From Lachnospiraceae bacterium 28-4 (GTDB taxonomy: Bacteria > Bacillota > Clostridia > Lachnospirales > Lachnospiraceae): a DNA stretch of 64,000 bases. Shown in pieces: positions 55,446 to 64,000 of the stretch. Position 1 is the first letter of the stretch. Every line of letters starts with the position of its first letter. The DNA lies in assembly GCA_000403275.2 (NCBI GenBank), contig KE159598.1:832356-896355 (forward strand), written 5' to 3'. The translations under genes were made by a program, and so were the position numbers. The notes under the pieces are model-generated. The model saw only the letters and a program-made list of their open reading frames with translations, made no database searches and had not been told where the DNA came from.

Positions 55446-55910
55446 ATGTCCAGGAAGGAAACATATGAAGGCAGAACGGAAGAGCTGCTTGCGCCCATAG
55501 CGAAGGCGGCGGGCGTGGAAATTTATGACGTGGAATATGTAAGGGAAGGCAGCGACTATTATTTGAGGGCATATATCGATAAACCGGGCGGCGTGGATAT
55601 CAACGACTGCGAACGGGTGAGCCGGATTTTGTCGGATGCGCTGGATGAAAAAGATTTTATTCAGGATGCCTATATCCTGGAAGTGAGCAGTCCCGGGCTG
55701 GGAAGGGCATTGAAAAAGGATAAACATTTGGAAAAGAGCCTGGGGGAAGATGTGGAAGTGAAAACATATAAGCCGGTGGATAACTGCAAGGAATTTAGCG
55801 GTGTTTTAAAAACATATGATGAAAATTCCATCACTATAGAGGCGGAAGGCCGGGAACTGGTTTTTGCAAAGGCGGATATTGCGGTAATCAGATTAGCGCT
55901 TGATTTTTAA
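55446..55910 (+). CDS. rimP: Ribosome maturation factor RimP
   Basis: 154 aa from 55446, where homologues begin (MSRKETYEGRTEELL); the ribosome site there is unusually close (GGAG one base away), so 55422 is an alternative. Family segments: DVEYVREGSDYYLRAYID, INDCERVSR, LEVSSPGLGRAL. It aids assembly of the 30S subunit. It is first in the nusA operon as in most bacteria. Confidence 0.93.
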   Translation: MSRKETYEGRTEELLAPIAKAAGVEIYDVEYVREGSDYYLRAYIDKPGGVDINDCERVSRILSDALDEKDFIQDAYILEVSSPGLGRALKKDKHLEKSLGEDVEVKTYKPVDNCKEFSGVLKTYDENSITIEAEGRELVFAKADIAVIRLALDF

Positions 55911-55939
55911 CGAGGAAAAGAAGAAAGGAAAAGAAGGAA

Positions 55940-57211
55940 ATGAACAAAGAATTGATGGAAGCGTTGGATATCTTAGAGAAGGAAAAAGAAATAAGCAAAG
56001 AAACCTTATTTGAGGCCATTGAAAACTCCCTGATCACAGCTTGTAAAAATCATTTTGGAAAGTCCGATAACATAAAGGTCGAAATCGATAAGGAGACATG
56101 TGACTTCTTATGCTATGCGGAAAAGGAAGTAGTGGAAGAAGTAGAAGATGACTGCGTTCAGATATCTTTGGAAGATGCCCTGAAAATATCCAAACAGGCA
56201 CAGACGGGCGATATTATCCATGTAGAGATTAAGTCCAAAGAGTTTGGCCGTATTGCGACCCAGAATGCGAAGAACGTTATTCTGCAAAAGATCCGTGAAG
56301 AGGAAAGAAGCGTTATTTATAATCAATATTATGAGAAAGAAAAAGATATTGTGACCGGTATCGTACAGCGTTATGTGGGAAGAAATATCAGCATTAATCT
56401 CGGGAAGGCGGACGGTATCTTAAATGAGAGCGAACAGGTAAAAGGAGAGACATTCAAGCCTACGGAGAGAATTAAGGTCTATATATTGGAAGTGAAAAAT
56501 ACGCCGAAAGGCCCGCGCATTTTGGTGAGCCGTACACACCCGGAACTGGTGAAGCGTTTGTTTGAATCGGAAGTGACGGAAATCAAAGACGGTACGGTGG
56601 AGATAAAGAGTATTGCCAGAGAAGCGGGAAGCCGTACGAAAATGGCGGTATGGTCCAACAATCCCAATGTGGACGCGGTCGGGGCATGCGTAGGCATTAA
56701 CGGTTCCAGGGTCAACACGATCGTGGAGGAATTAAGAGGAGAAAAAATCGATATCATCAACTGGGATGAAAATCCGGGGAATTTGATTCAGAATGCTTTG
56801 TCTCCGGCGAAGATAGTTGCCGTATTTGCGGATCCGGATGAAAAAACGGCGAAAGTAGTCGTTCCCGATTACCAGTTGTCCCTGGCGATCGGCAAAGAAG
56901 GGCAGAATGCAAGGCTGGCAGCAAGGCTGACCGGTTATAAAATAGATATTAAGAGCGAGACTCAGGCCAAGGATGCTCCGGGCTTCCGTTACGAGGATTA
57001 TCTGGAAGACTATGATGAGTATGAAGAGGGAGAATACGAAGAAGAGTTTGACGCGGAAGACGGTTTCTCGGAAGAGCCTTTGGAAGAAGCGGCGCAGGAC
57101 GGGGCATTCGAAGAGGAAACATCCGGGAAGGAAGAGACTTTGGATGAAGAAGGAATCATGGAAGAGGAGCCGGTGGAAGATGAAGCGGACGAAACCGCAT
57201 GGAGCGAATAA
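55940..57211 (+). CDS. nusA: Transcription elongation/termination factor NusA
   Basis: 423 aa. N-terminal RNA-polymerase-binding domain, S1 domain about 135-200, and two KH domains about 205-345 (VGACVGINGSRVNTIVEEL; LAIGKEGQNARLAARLTGYKIDI). The last ~70 residues are very acidic. It promotes pausing and intrinsic termination. In Bacillus it represses its own operon through a leader terminator, which fits the hairpin at 55377. Confidence 0.97.
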   Translation: MNKELMEALDILEKEKEISKETLFEAIENSLITACKNHFGKSDNIKVEIDKETCDFLCYAEKEVVEEVEDDCVQISLEDALKISKQAQTGDIIHVEIKSKEFGRIATQNAKNVILQKIREEERSVIYNQYYEKEKDIVTGIVQRYVGRNISINLGKADGILNESEQVKGETFKPTERIKVYILEVKNTPKGPRILVSRTHPELVKRLFESEVTEIKDGTVEIKSIAREAGSRTKMAVWSNNPNVDAVGACVGINGSRVNTIVEELRGEKIDIINWDENPGNLIQNALSPAKIVAVFADPDEKTAKVVVPDYQLSLAIGKEGQNARLAARLTGYKIDIKSETQAKDAPGFRYEDYLEDYDEYEEGEYEEEFDAEDGFSEEPLEEAAQDGAFEEETSGKEETLDEEGIMEEEPVEDEADETAWSE

Positions 57212-57234
57212 TCAATAACGGGAAAGAGGAGCGT

Positions 57235-57501
57235 ATGGCAAAGAAGATCCCTTTGAGGCAATGTGTCGGATGTTCAAAGATGAAGGGCAAGAAGGAGATG
57301 ATGAGAGTCCTGAAGACAGCGGAGGATGGCATCATCCTGGATATGACAGGAAAGAAAAACGGGAGAGGCGCGTATCTTTGTATGGAAAGGGAGTGCTTGA
57401 AAAAGGCAAGAAAGAACAAAGGGCTGGAACGGTCTCTGAAAATGAGTATCCCCGATGAGATATACGATAATCTGGAAAAGGAGTTTGAAAAAGGTGAATA
57501 A
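57235..57501 (+). CDS. rnpM: RnpM (YlxR, DUF448)
   Basis: 88 aa from 57235 (GAGGAG upstream). IPLRQCVGCSKMKGKKEMMRV and GRGAYLC are the family signature. In Bacillus the protein was recently described as binding RNase P RNA and modulating it. It ends overlapping the next gene by 8 bases. Confidence 0.92.
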   Translation: MAKKIPLRQCVGCSKMKGKKEMMRVLKTAEDGIILDMTGKKNGRGAYLCMERECLKKARKNKGLERSLKMSIPDEIYDNLEKEFEKGE

Positions 57502-57841
57502 AATATATTCATTGCTCGGACTGGCAGTAAGATCCAGAAATGCGGTGAGCGGAAGCTTTGCTACCGAAAAGGCGGTAAAAAGCGGCCGGGCCGCAATGGT
57601 AATTGTGAGCAAAGATGCGTCGGATAATACGGTGAAAATGTTTCGTAACATGTGTAGTTTCTATGGAGCGCCTATATTCCGTTATGGAAAAAAGGAAGAG
57701 CTGGGTCATGCCATGGGAAAAGAAGAACGGGCGGTATTGGCTGTTACGGATGAAGGGTTTGCAAGATCCATAAAAAAGCAGTTGGAAGCGGTTGAACAAG
57801 AAGACGGAGGTAGTGAGCATGGCGAAAATGAAAGTACATGA
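57494..57841 (+). CDS. L7Ae-family RNA-binding protein YlxQ
   Basis: 115 aa from the GTG at 57494, chosen because it starts [19 protein letters not shown] as in the family; AAAGGAG is about ten bases upstream. L7Ae proteins bind kink-turn RNA; the specific target of YlxQ is not known. It overlaps rnpM and infB, so translation through this part of the operon is tightly coupled. Confidence 0.9.
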   Translation: MNKIYSLLGLAVRSRNAVSGSFATEKAVKSGRAAMVIVSKDASDNTVKMFRNMCSFYGAPIFRYGKKEELGHAMGKEERAVLAVTDEGFARSIKKQLEAVEQEDGGSEHGENEST

Positions 57842-60722
57842 ACTTGCGAAGGAATTAGATAAACAGAGCAAAGAACTAATAGCTTTTTTGCAGGAAAAAG
57901 GAATTGATGTAAAAGCGGCCCAAAGTTCCATTGAAGAAGAGGCGGCGGCTTTGGTAAGAACGCACTTTAAGAAGAATAAACCGGAGGCACCGGAAAAGAA
58001 AGAAGAAAAAACCGAAAAAATGGAGATGAAAGAGGAGAAACCGATGACGAAAGAGGGAGGAGCGGGAAACGAAGCACCGAAAAAGAAGAAAAAAATAATT
58101 TTTGTGAGCAATCCTCATAACAGCAAGATGCCGGGGCAAAAGCCAAAGCCGGCAGGAGACAAAAAACCTCAGGCGGCAAGCGGGCAGAGACAGGGGAATT
58201 ATGGACGACAGGACAAACAGGAGAAGATGGCGCCTTACCGGCCAGTCAAACCGTTGACGCCTCCTTCTCCTACGCCCCCTGTTACTATGGTACCTGCCCA
58301 TAACAATATGCCGAAGAGAGATCAGAAACCGGCGGCAAAGACGGAAAACAGAAGGCCGGAGCCGGCACCTGAGGTAAAAGCATCCAGGCCGGAACAGACG
58401 GCTGGCACGCCTGTGGCAAGCCGTGAACAGGAACAGGCAAAGAGGCCGGATCATTTCAGGACGGAAAGACAGGAGAGGCCGGAACGGAGCGGCAGACCGG
58501 AAGGACAGGACAGACCGAGAAACGGGGAACCGCAGCGGCGGCAGGAAAACAGAGGCGAGAATAGAAATGAAAACAGGAGCAATAATAGGAATGACGGACG
58601 GAGGACGGATGGCCAGAATCGCAGACCTTTTGAAAATCATCAAGGTAATCAAGGGGATAGGCGCGGTAATGCTGGCGGCCAGAATCATAACCGGTTTGGT
58701 GGAAATAATGAGCGCCCTAACAGGGGAAATGGAGGGCAGGACAATCGATTCAGAAAGCCTGCGGCTCCTAAAGGATTCATGCCGGAGAACCCTGTCAAAG
58801 ATCAGGAGAAGCATAGGGATGAGGAAAAACGCAGAATCAGTCAGGAAAAAGATAAACGTTCCAAGAAAGATCTGATCTATGAAGAGGACGACATGAAGAT
58901 ATCCGGCAAGAATAAAGCCGGAAGATTTATTAAGCCTGAGAAAAAGATGGAAGAGGCAAAGGAAGAGCAGATCAAAGTAATCGTTGTTCCCGACTCCCTG
59001 ACCATCAAGGAACTGGCGGATAAGATGAAGATGCAGCCGTCCGTGATCATCAAGAAATTGTTCTTGCAGGGACAGATTGTTACTGTGAATTCGGAACTTT
59101 CCTTTGAAGAGGCGGAGAATATTGCGATCGAATATGACATCATTTGTGAGAAAGAAGAAAAGGTTGATGTTATCGAGGAACTTTTGAAAGAAGAAGAAGA
59201 AAAAGAAGAAGATATGACAAAACGTCCGCCGGTTATCTGCGTTATGGGACACGTCGATCATGGAAAGACGTCCCTGCTGGATGCGATCCGGAAAACGAAT
59301 GTCACGGATAAAGAAGCTGGCGGGATTACCCAGCATATCGGCGCTTATACGGTAAAGGCCGGCGGGGAGAAGATTACTTTCCTGGATACGCCGGGCCATG
59401 AGGCGTTTACTGCGATGAGGATGAGAGGGGCAAATTCTACCGATATTGCGATTCTCGTCGTAGCTGCGGATGATGGCGTTATGCCTCAGACAATAGAGGC
59501 TATTAACCATGCCAAGGCTGCCGGTATTGAAATCATCGTTGCGGTGAACAAGATCGATAAGCCCAATGCGAATATTGACAGGGTAAAACAGGAGCTGACG
59601 GAATATGAACTGATTCCGGTAGACTGGGGCGGAAGCACGGAGTTTGTACCGGTATCCGCAAAGTCCGGCGAAGGTATTGATACGTTGTTGGAAACGATTC
59701 TTCTTACGGCGGAAATTCTGGAATTAAAAGCAAATTCCAGGAGACGCGCCAGAGGACTTGTTATTGAAGCGGAACTGGATAAAGGAAGAGGCCCTGTGGC
59801 AACGGTACTGGTTCAGAAAGGTACGCTTCACGTGGGAGATTTCATTTCTGCGGGATCCAGCCACGGAAAAGTGAGGGCGATGATCGACGATAAGGGAAGA
59901 AGGGTGAAAGAGGCATTGCCTTCTACGCCTGTGGAGATATTAGGCCTTTCCGATGTACCCAGTGCAGGAGAAGTATTTATTGCCCATGAAAACGATAAAA
60001 CGGCAAAATCCTATGCGGAAACATATTTAGCGCAAAACAAGGAAAGAATGCTGGAAGATACAAAATCAAAGATGTCCCTGGACGATCTTTTTACACAGAT
60101 CCAGGCGGGCAATTTGAAGGAACTGAACCTGATCATCAAGGCGGATGTCCAGGGAAGCGTGGAGGCGGTAAAACAAAGTCTGCTGAAACTTTCCAACGAA
60201 GAAGTAGTCGTAAAATGCATTCATGGAGGCGTAGGAGCTATTACGGAATCCGATGTATCCCTGGCCTCCGCGTCTTCGGCGATCATTATCGGTTTTAACG
60301 TAAGGCCGGATGCCATGGCAAAAACGGTTGCCGAGAGGGAAGGCGTGGATATCAGGCTCTACAAAGTAATTTATCAGGCGATCGAAGATATCGAAGCAGC
60401 CATGAAAGGGATGCTGGATCCTATTTTCGAAGAAAAAGTTGTCGGCCATGCGGAGGTGCGCCAGATATTCAAAGCTTCTGCGGTGGGTAATATTGCCGGT
60501 TCCTATATTTTGGATGGTGTATTCAAACGCGACTGCAAGATACGTATTACAAGGGAAGGCGAGCAGATTTATGAGGGCGCGCTCAGTTCTTTAAAACGTT
60601 TCAAAGACGATGTAAAGGAAGTGAAGGCCGGTTTCGAATGCGGTCTGGTATTTGACGGCTTTGACCAGATGCAGGAATTGGATATTGTAGAAGCATATAT
60701 TATGGTAGAAGTGCCCAGATAG
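57819..60722 (+). CDS. infB: Translation initiation factor IF-2
   Basis: 967 aa from 57819 (GGAGGT upstream). The N-terminal domain is [14 protein letters not shown]; a long low-complexity linker rich in Arg/Asn/Gly/Pro runs about residues 60-370. G1 GHVDHGKTS lies near 476, DTPGHEAF and NKIDKP follow, and the C-terminal fMet-tRNA domain ends at 967. It delivers initiator tRNA to the 30S subunit. An antisense open frame over the linker arises from its composition. Confidence 0.98.
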   Translation: MAKMKVHELAKELDKQSKELIAFLQEKGIDVKAAQSSIEEEAAALVRTHFKKNKPEAPEKKEEKTEKMEMKEEKPMTKEGGAGNEAPKKKKKIIFVSNPHNSKMPGQKPKPAGDKKPQAASGQRQGNYGRQDKQEKMAPYRPVKPLTPPSPTPPVTMVPAHNNMPKRDQKPAAKTENRRPEPAPEVKASRPEQTAGTPVASREQEQAKRPDHFRTERQERPERSGRPEGQDRPRNGEPQRRQENRGENRNENRSNNRNDGRRTDGQNRRPFENHQGNQGDRRGNAGGQNHNRFGGNNERPNRGNGGQDNRFRKPAAPKGFMPENPVKDQEKHRDEEKRRISQEKDKRSKKDLIYEEDDMKISGKNKAGRFIKPEKKMEEAKEEQIKVIVVPDSLTIKELADKMKMQPSVIIKKLFLQGQIVTVNSELSFEEAENIAIEYDIICEKEEKVDVIEELLKEEEEKEEDMTKRPPVICVMGHVDHGKTSLLDAIRKTNVTDKEAGGITQHIGAYTVKAGGEKITFLDTPGHEAFTAMRMRGANSTDIAILVVAADDGVMPQTIEAINHAKAAGIEIIVAVNKIDKPNANIDRVKQELTEYELIPVDWGGSTEFVPVSAKSGEGIDTLLETILLTAEILELKANSRRRARGLVIEAELDKGRGPVATVLVQKGTLHVGDFISAGSSHGKVRAMIDDKGRRVKEALPSTPVEILGLSDVPSAGEVFIAHENDKTAKSYAETYLAQNKERMLEDTKSKMSLDDLFTQIQAGNLKELNLIIKADVQGSVEAVKQSLLKLSNEEVVVKCIHGGVGAITESDVSLASASSAIIIGFNVRPDAMAKTVAEREGVDIRLYKVIYQAIEDIEAAMKGMLDPIFEEKVVGHAEVRQIFKASAVGNIAGSYILDGVFKRDCKIRITREGEQIYEGALSSLKRFKDDVKEVKAGFECGLVFDGFDQMQELDIVEAYIMVEVPR

Positions 60723-60749
60723 GAAGAAATAAGGGAGTATATATTATTT

Positions 60750-61109
60750 ATGAGAAAGAACAGCATAAAGAATACGAGAATCAACGGGGAAGTGCAGAAG
60801 GCGCTGGCGGAAATTATACGGGGAGGGATCAAAGACCCCCGTATCAGCCCGTTGACTTCCGTGGTGGCGGTGGAAGTATCGCCGGATTTAAAAACATGCA
60901 AAGCGTGGATCAGCGTTCTTGGCGAAGAAGGGATGCAGAAGGATACGCTGGAAGGCTTAAAGAGCGCGACGGGTTATATTAAGAATCAGCTGGCGAAAGA
61001 AGTGAACCTGCGCAATACGCCTGAAATCACTTTTATTATGGATCAGTCCATTGCCTACGGCGTAAATATGTCCAGATTGATCAATGAAGTAAACGGAGGC
61101 GGAGAATGA
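60750..61109 (+). CDS. rbfA: Ribosome-binding factor A
   Basis: 119 aa. KH-like fold with RINGEVQKALAEIIRGGIKDPRI and LRNTPEITFIMDQSIAYG, both family signatures. It helps mature the 16S rRNA 5' end. It overlaps nrnA by 4 bases. Confidence 0.96.
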   Translation: MRKNSIKNTRINGEVQKALAEIIRGGIKDPRISPLTSVVAVEVSPDLKTCKAWISVLGEEGMQKDTLEGLKSATGYIKNQLAKEVNLRNTPEITFIMDQSIAYGVNMSRLINEVNGGGE

Positions 61110-62077
61110 AAATAGAAGAAGTTGTAAAGGACGCGGAGAGTATAGGAATCGGCGGGCATATCCGCCCCGACGGGGACTGTGTGGGGGCATGCATGGCGCT
61201 ATACTTGTATTTGAGGAAGGTATTTCCTGAAAAGTCGGTGGAACTGTTTTTGGAACGTCCGTCGGAAGTATTTCATTGCATAAAGGATATCGATAAGATC
61301 CGTACGGACGTGATGGAAGGCGGAAGCTATGACGGGGATTTTGACGTTTTTATTGCGCTGGATACGGTGAAGGAGCGGCTGGGCGCGGCACAGCCGTTGT
61401 TTGACCGTGCAGGAAAGACGGTCAATATCGACCACCATATCAGTAACAAAGGATGTGGAACCGTCAATTATATCGATCCCCACGCGAGTTCTACCAGCGA
61501 ACTGATCTTTCGTGCGATAGAGGAAGAAAAGCTGGATGTGGAAATTGCAAAAGCAATTTATATCGGGATTGTGCATGATACAGGAGTGTTCCGCTATTCC
61601 AGCACTTCGCCGGAAACTTTGGCGATCGCATCCAAACTGGTTGCTTTCGGATTTGATTTTTCAGAGATCATAGACCGGACATTTTATGAGAAAACTTATG
61701 TGCAGACGCTTCTCCTGGGGCGGGCTCTCCTGGAAAGCATTCTTATTATGGATGGGAAATGCATCGTCAGCGGAATAGAAAAGAAAACCTTGGATTTTTA
61801 CCATGCGGATGCGAAGGATCTGGAGGGGATCGTTAGCCAGCTCAATCAGACAAAAGATGTGGAATGCACGATTTTTACCTATCAGACAGGAGTGCTGGAG
61901 TATAAGGTGAGTCTGCGTTCCAAGGGCAAAGTGGATGTGGCGGAGATTGCTGTATACTTTGGCGGCGGCGGACATAAGAGGGCAGCAGGATGTACGATGA
62001 ACGGTACATTTTACGATGTGGTAAATAATCTGACGTTACATATTGAAAGGCAGCTGAAGAAGGCCGTCAGGGAATGA
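61106..62077 (+). CDS. nrnA: Bifunctional oligoribonuclease/pAp phosphatase NrnA (DHH family)
   Basis: 323 aa. DHH motif in TVNIDHHISNKG, the preceding IRPDGDCVGACM (DGD metal ligands) and FIALDT, and the C-terminal DHHA1 substrate segment GGGGHKRAAGC. It degrades nano-RNA and 3'-phosphoadenosine 5'-phosphate. Its place between rbfA and truB is typical of Firmicutes. Confidence 0.95.
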   Translation: MKIEEVVKDAESIGIGGHIRPDGDCVGACMALYLYLRKVFPEKSVELFLERPSEVFHCIKDIDKIRTDVMEGGSYDGDFDVFIALDTVKERLGAAQPLFDRAGKTVNIDHHISNKGCGTVNYIDPHASSTSELIFRAIEEEKLDVEIAKAIYIGIVHDTGVFRYSSTSPETLAIASKLVAFGFDFSEIIDRTFYEKTYVQTLLLGRALLESILIMDGKCIVSGIEKKTLDFYHADAKDLEGIVSQLNQTKDVECTIFTYQTGVLEYKVSLRSKGKVDVAEIAVYFGGGGHKRAAGCTMNGTFYDVVNNLTLHIERQLKKAVRE

Positions 62078-62102
62078 TCCGGCGGACAGCGGAGAAAAAC
62101 AG

Positions 62103-63005
62103 ATGTACAACGGAATGATAAATGTATATAAGGAGGCCGGCTATACTTCCCACGATGTGGTGGCAAAGTTGAGAGGCATCCTGAAACAAAAAAAAATCGG
62201 CCATACCGGTACTTTGGATCCGGATGCGGTTGGCGTCCTGCCTGTCTGCCTCGGCAGCGCCACCAAACTGTGCGGTATGCTTACGGATACGGATAAGGAA
62301 TACCGGGCAAAGATGTTGCTTGGGAAGGAAACGGATACCCAGGACGCTTCGGGGAAAGTATTGAAACAGAGCGAAGTGCAGGTGACGGAAGAAGAGGCCG
62401 CCGGGGCGGTTATGTCTTTTCTGGGTGAATACGGACAGATTCCTCCGATGTATTCGGCGATCAAGGTGAACGGGAAGAAACTGTACCAGCTTGCCAGGGA
62501 AGGAAAAGAGATAGAACGCAGTCCAAGGATGGTCAGGATCTGCGATCTGGAAATAGAGGAAATGGCTCTTCCCTGTATTTCCATACGGGTTGCCTGTTCC
62601 AGAGGAACTTATATCAGAACCCTTTGCCATGATATCGGACAGAAACTAGGATGCGGCGGCATTATGGTTTCGCTGGAGAGAACAAAAGCGGGCATTTTTT
62701 GTGCAGAGAATGCGCTCCGGCTTTCGGAGATCGAGAGGCGGAGAGATGAGGGGAGTTTGCAGGACAGTATTCTGCCGGTGGACGCGGTATTCGCGGAGTA
62801 TGGGACGGCGACGGTGGAACGGAAATACCAGAAACTGATTGATAATGGCAACGCTTTTTATCGGAATATGGTAAAAGAAGGCAAAAAATATATACCGGAG
62901 GAAGAAGTCAGGGTGTATAATGAGGAAGGCAGGTTCTATGGCATTTATAAATACAGGCCGGAGGACGGGCGTTTTCTGCCGGTGAAAATGTTTATGGAGA
63001 ATTAA
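62103..63005 (+). CDS. truB: tRNA pseudouridine-55 synthase TruB
   Basis: 300 aa. The catalytic Asp is in HTGTLDPDAVGVLPVCLG; later segments PPMYSAIKVNGKKLYQLAREG and CSRGTYIRTLCHDIG match the family. It modifies U55 in the T loop of tRNA. It is seven bases upstream of ribF. Confidence 0.97.
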   Translation: MYNGMINVYKEAGYTSHDVVAKLRGILKQKKIGHTGTLDPDAVGVLPVCLGSATKLCGMLTDTDKEYRAKMLLGKETDTQDASGKVLKQSEVQVTEEEAAGAVMSFLGEYGQIPPMYSAIKVNGKKLYQLAREGKEIERSPRMVRICDLEIEEMALPCISIRVACSRGTYIRTLCHDIGQKLGCGGIMVSLERTKAGIFCAENALRLSEIERRRDEGSLQDSILPVDAVFAEYGTATVERKYQKLIDNGNAFYRNMVKEGKKYIPEEEVRVYNEEGRFYGIYKYRPEDGRFLPVKMFMEN

Positions 63006-63011
63006 CAGCAG

Positions 63012-63947
63012 ATGCAGATCATTCATAGTACGACAGACTTTGGGATAGAAGAAAAGAGCGCCGTGGCAGTGGGCAAATTTGACGGTATCCATCTGGGACA
63101 TCAAAAATTGCTCCGCTGCATACTGGAACAGAAAAAGCAGGGATTGAAGTCCGTGGTATTTACTTTTGATCCGCCTCCCGCCGTTTTGTTCGGAATGTCT
63201 TCCGTAAAAGAACTGATGACAAGGGAAGAAAAAAGGGCGGCTTTTTTGGAGATGGGAATCGATATTCTGATCGAGTTTCCATTGACTTATGAAACGGCGG
63301 CGATGGACCCGCAGGATTTTATCGAAGAGGTACTCGTCCGCAGAATGCGGTCAGCCTATATCGCGGCGGGAGCGGATGTATCCTTTGGGGCGAAAGGCGC
63401 GGGAAATTATATGCTTCTCAGATCAATGGAAGCCTTCGGCGGATATGAACTGCAGCTGGTTGAAAAAGTATGTTATAACGGAAGAGAAATCAGTTCCACT
63501 TATGTGAGGGAAGAAGTGGAAAAAGGAAATATGGAGGAAGTAAAGGTGCTGCTTGGAGCGCCTTATGGAATAAAGGGAACGGTAATGCATGGAAAACGGT
63601 TTGGAAGGACGATCGGGATGCCGACGGTAAATCTTCTGCCGGAACCTGGCAAGCTGCTTCCGCCGAACGGAGTATATTATTCGGAAGTATGGATAGACGG
63701 GGAAAAATATAAGGGAATCACGAATATCGGTTATAAGCCTACGGTCAGCGAAAAGGAACAGATAGGAGCCGAGACTTATATTTATGGATTTGAGGAAGAA
63801 ATATATGGAAAAGAAATCACAGTAAAGCTTCTGAGGTTTAAGCGCCCGGAGCGGAAGTTTCATGGAAAAGCGGAATTAAAAGAACAGATGATGAAGGATA
63901 TGGAAGAAGGGATGGCTTTTCATACGGGTGTACAAATGAAAGGATAG
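63012..63947 (+). CDS. ribF: Bifunctional riboflavin kinase/FAD synthetase
   Basis: 311 aa. The N-terminal FMN adenylyltransferase carries VGKFDGIHLGHQKLL (the HxGH motif) and ISSTYVREEVEKG. The C-terminal flavokinase (about 185-311) has KRFGRTIGMPTVNL. It converts riboflavin to FMN and FAD. It is the last complete gene of the operon in the window. Confidence 0.97.
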   Translation: MQIIHSTTDFGIEEKSAVAVGKFDGIHLGHQKLLRCILEQKKQGLKSVVFTFDPPPAVLFGMSSVKELMTREEKRAAFLEMGIDILIEFPLTYETAAMDPQDFIEEVLVRRMRSAYIAAGADVSFGAKGAGNYMLLRSMEAFGGYELQLVEKVCYNGREISSTYVREEVEKGNMEEVKVLLGAPYGIKGTVMHGKRFGRTIGMPTVNLLPEPGKLLPPNGVYYSEVWIDGEKYKGITNIGYKPTVSEKEQIGAETYIYGFEEEIYGKEITVKLLRFKRPERKFHGKAELKEQMMKDMEEGMAFHTGVQMKG

Positions 63948-63954
63948 AAAAATT

Positions 63955-64000
63955 ATGAATGTGGAGATTATACTATCGATGGCCGGAGGGCTGGGACTGT
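63955..64000 (+). CDS. Na/Pi cotransporter (NptA-like), N-terminal fragment cut by the window edge
   Basis: Only 15 codons are visible (MNVEIILSMAGGLGL), starting 7 bases after ribF. The opening resembles Na/Pi-cotransporter family II proteins, which typically begin with a short hydrophobic helix and a Gly-Gly-Leu-Gly turn. The evidence is thin. Confidence 0.4.
   Translation, partial: MNVEIILSMAGGLGL

Noticed and set aside
57876-59510. A 544-codon open frame antisense to infB
   Set aside because: It follows the Arg/Lys/Glu-rich codon pattern of infB on the other strand, has no ribosome site, and infB is a certain gene.
1-64000. CRISPR arrays, complete insertion sequences, phage genes, T-boxes
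   Set aside because: No regular short repeats with spacers, no transposase or integrase, no phage structural genes, and no T-box core were seen on either strand.

Overview
The window is a 64 kb piece of a low-to-mid G+C Gram-positive chromosome, most likely from a Clostridia member of the Lachnospiraceae type. The evidence is the core gene order (plsX-acpP-rnc-smc-ftsY and rimP-nusA-rnpM-ylxQ-infB-rbfA-nrnA-truB-ribF), strong AGGAGG ribosome sites, TTGACA/TATAAT promoters with 17-base spacers, CheV, an HPr paralogue pair, FtsA-like and DUF711/ACT genes, and lipoprotein solute-binding proteins. Nearly all genes lie on the + strand, reading away from the 3' end of a 23S rRNA gene at the left edge. 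The family assignment is inference; no 16S sequence is present.

Layout. 1-2.2 kb: 23S rRNA end, cheV, and a degenerate SIR2-like gene behind a structured leader. 2.3-7.8 kb: an unusual acidic/lysine-rich membrane protein, then hisH, hisF, ung and lysA. 7.9-17.9 kb: tRNA-Leu, ptsH-nagB, then a long housekeeping run (zinc-finger anti-sigma-like protein, polA, coaE, FtsA-like ATPase, walJ-like, ACT protein, DUF711). 18-30.2 kb: an accessory operon with three paralogous, unusually large solute-binding lipoproteins, two CUT1-type sugar permeases, a MacA/HlyD-type adaptor with a very long coiled coil, and a MacB-like extracytoplasmic-domain protein; no ATPase is encoded. 30.2-41.4 kb: tcdA, a Crh-like HPr paralogue, tRNA-Gly, an ECF S component paired with coaBC (so probably pantothenate), the Ktr/Trk potassium pair, a heterodimeric ABC exporter and tmcAL on the - strand. 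42.2-54.3 kb: pta, DUF177-rpmF, plsX-acpP-rnc-smc-ftsY, ilvA, YitT and a membrane-anchored GH25 lysozyme. 54.3-64 kb: a small - strand gene, an A+T-rich Uma2 gene, the nusA-infB operon behind a leader terminator, and the first bases of an NptA-like transporter.

Most unusual features. (1) Two copies, about 10 kb apart, of a 342-355 bp element whose 91-97 bp arms are perfect or nearly perfect inverted repeats around a conserved ~160-base structured core. The arms differ between copies but stay complementary within each copy. (2) A third, unrelated 158 bp palindrome sits 99 bp from copy 2. (3) The two HPr paralogues split the two classical phosphorylation sites: one keeps His15 without Ser46, the other keeps the Ser46 equivalent without His15. 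(4) The solute-binding/permease/adaptor operon combines importer parts with MacA/MacB-like parts and lacks any ATPase.
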